A DNA stretch of 64,000 nucleotides from Paracoccus marcusii (lineage in GTDB: Bacteria > Pseudomonadota > Alphaproteobacteria > Rhodobacterales > Rhodobacteraceae): assembly GCF_028621715.1 (NCBI RefSeq), contig NZ_CP117466.1:2492501-2556500 (forward strand), in the 5' to 3' direction. Position numbers and translations under genes: made by a program. The number at the start of each line of letters is the position of its first letter. Position 1 is the stretch's first letter. Under the pieces are notes generated by a model, which was given only the letters and a program-made list of their open reading frames with translations, searched no databases and was not told the DNA's origin. Of the stretch, positions 63,410 through 64,000 are shown piece after piece.

Positions 63410-64000
63410 CTGCCCCCGTGGACGAGGCGCTGATCGATGCAGGCCGCGCGGCACCCGCGATCCGGCCTGCGGCCGAGACGACCGGCCGCGGCGGGCTTCG
63501 CCGTGTGGTGATCACCGGCGCCGGCACGATCAACGCGCTTGGCCACGATGTCGCCACCACCCTGGAGGCGTTCCGCGAGGGTCGCTGCGGGATCACGCAG
63601 CTGGATTTTCGCGATGTCGATCGCCTGTCGATCCAGATCGGCGGACAGGTCCACGACTGGACGCCCGAGACCTATTTCAACCGCCAGCAGATCCTGCTCT
63701 ATGACAAGTTCACCCAGTTCACCCTGCTGGCCGCCAAGCAGGCGGTCGAGCAGTCGGGCCTGCATTTTCAGGGCGCGCTTGGCCTGCGGTCGGGGGTCAT
63801 CCTGGGAACGGCCGGCGGTGGCCTGAACACCTGGGACGAGAACTATCGCGCCGTCTATGAGGAGGGGAAGAACCGCGTCCATCCATTCGTGGTGCCCAAG
63901 CTGATGAACAATGCCGCGGCCAGCCATGTCAGCATGGAATTCGGCCTGCGCGGCCCCGCCTTCACCGTCGCCACCGCCTGCGCCAGCAGCAATCACGCAA
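63406..64000 (+). CDS. beta-ketoacyl-ACP synthase, 3' end cut by window
   Basis: 198 codons visible, running off the window. After a 30-residue Ala-rich leader the thiolase-fold core begins (RRVVITGAGTINALGHDVATTLEAFREGRCGI), and the active-site cysteine is in TVATACASSNHA at the very end. Resembles FabF (KAS II) enzymes. Coupled to the ACP by an ATGA overlap, forming an lpxD-ACP-KAS unit. Probably elongates acyl chains bound to that ACP; specificity unknown. Confidence 0.9.
   Translation, partial: MTAPVDEALIDAGRAAPAIRPAAETTGRGGLRRVVITGAGTINALGHDVATTLEAFREGRCGITQLDFRDVDRLSIQIGGQVHDWTPETYFNRQQILLYDKFTQFTLLAAKQAVEQSGLHFQGALGLRSGVILGTAGGGLNTWDENYRAVYEEGKNRVHPFVVPKLMNNAAASHVSMEFGLRGPAFTVATACASSNHA

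Overview
The window is a gene-dense stretch (about two thirds G+C, short intergenic gaps, many 4-bp ATGA overlaps between consecutive genes) of an alphaproteobacterial chromosome. It looks like Rhodobacteraceae, most probably Paracoccus or a close relative. Signs of this are a ChpT-type phosphotransferase of the CtrA relay, an alphaproteobacterial LexA box (GTTC-N7-GTTC), a CP4-like class II EPSP synthase, ornithine-lipid genes olsBA, an adenosylcobalamin-dependent (class II) ribonucleotide reductase and small proteins of a rhodobacterial type. I see no phage, insertion sequence or CRISPR array.

Layout. 1-9 kb: end of ispG, moaA, a small lipoprotein, an AlkD-like protein, aroA, prpE and malic enzyme. 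9.2-13.6 kb: a nucleoside-salvage operon cdd-deoA-deoB-add-upp in which every start touches the preceding stop. 13.7-16.7 kb: a SPOR protein and the heme genes hemE and hemC. 16.8-22.3 kb (minus strand): trpG-trpD-ung-trpC-moaC-moeA followed by lexA, which has its own SOS-controlled promoter. 22.4-27.6 kb (plus): a short membrane-anchored protein, an aminotransferase, a PpiD-type foldase and trpE. 27.6-31.2 kb: a PRC-barrel protein, gpt, a LysE exporter, fabI and pdxH. 31.3-37.6 kb: a double cold-shock-domain protein, a DUF192 protein, tRNA-Pro, an orphan AlgX/AlgJ-like SGNH protein, a 50-residue protein, tyrS, anmK, a second PRC-barrel protein and two identical tRNA-Asp genes. 37.6-45.7 kb: proA, chpT, a DUF3553 protein, olsB-olsA, nrdJ, two very small genes, a CAP-domain lipoprotein and a broken gene. 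45.9-50.2 kb: an RND efflux pair.

50.2-58.7 kb is the most coherent functional unit: an ABC importer (binding protein, two permeases, ATPase), a dihydropyrimidinase, a beta-ureidopropionase-like amidohydrolase and an omega-aminotransferase, all leftward, with a RutR-type TetR regulator divergent at the head. A near-consensus RutR operator lies 16 bases upstream of the first start codon. Together they describe uptake and reductive catabolism of pyrimidines to beta-alanine and then malonate semialdehyde. The first reductive step (PreT/PreA) is not in the window. 58.7-64 kb: a second TetR regulator, a DUF882 protein, an L,D-transpeptidase, lpxD, an acyl carrier protein and the start of a ketoacyl synthase, suggesting dedicated acyl-chain supply for lipid A.

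Most genes are well-known housekeeping families. The observations most worth follow-up are the RutR-controlled cluster, the disrupted secreted-protein gene at 45.1-45.7 kb, the unanchored AlgX/AlgJ-like protein, a 39-residue cysteine-rich lipoprotein, the paired PRC-barrel promoters, TTTGCAAA sites by prpE, and ung inserted in the trp operon.
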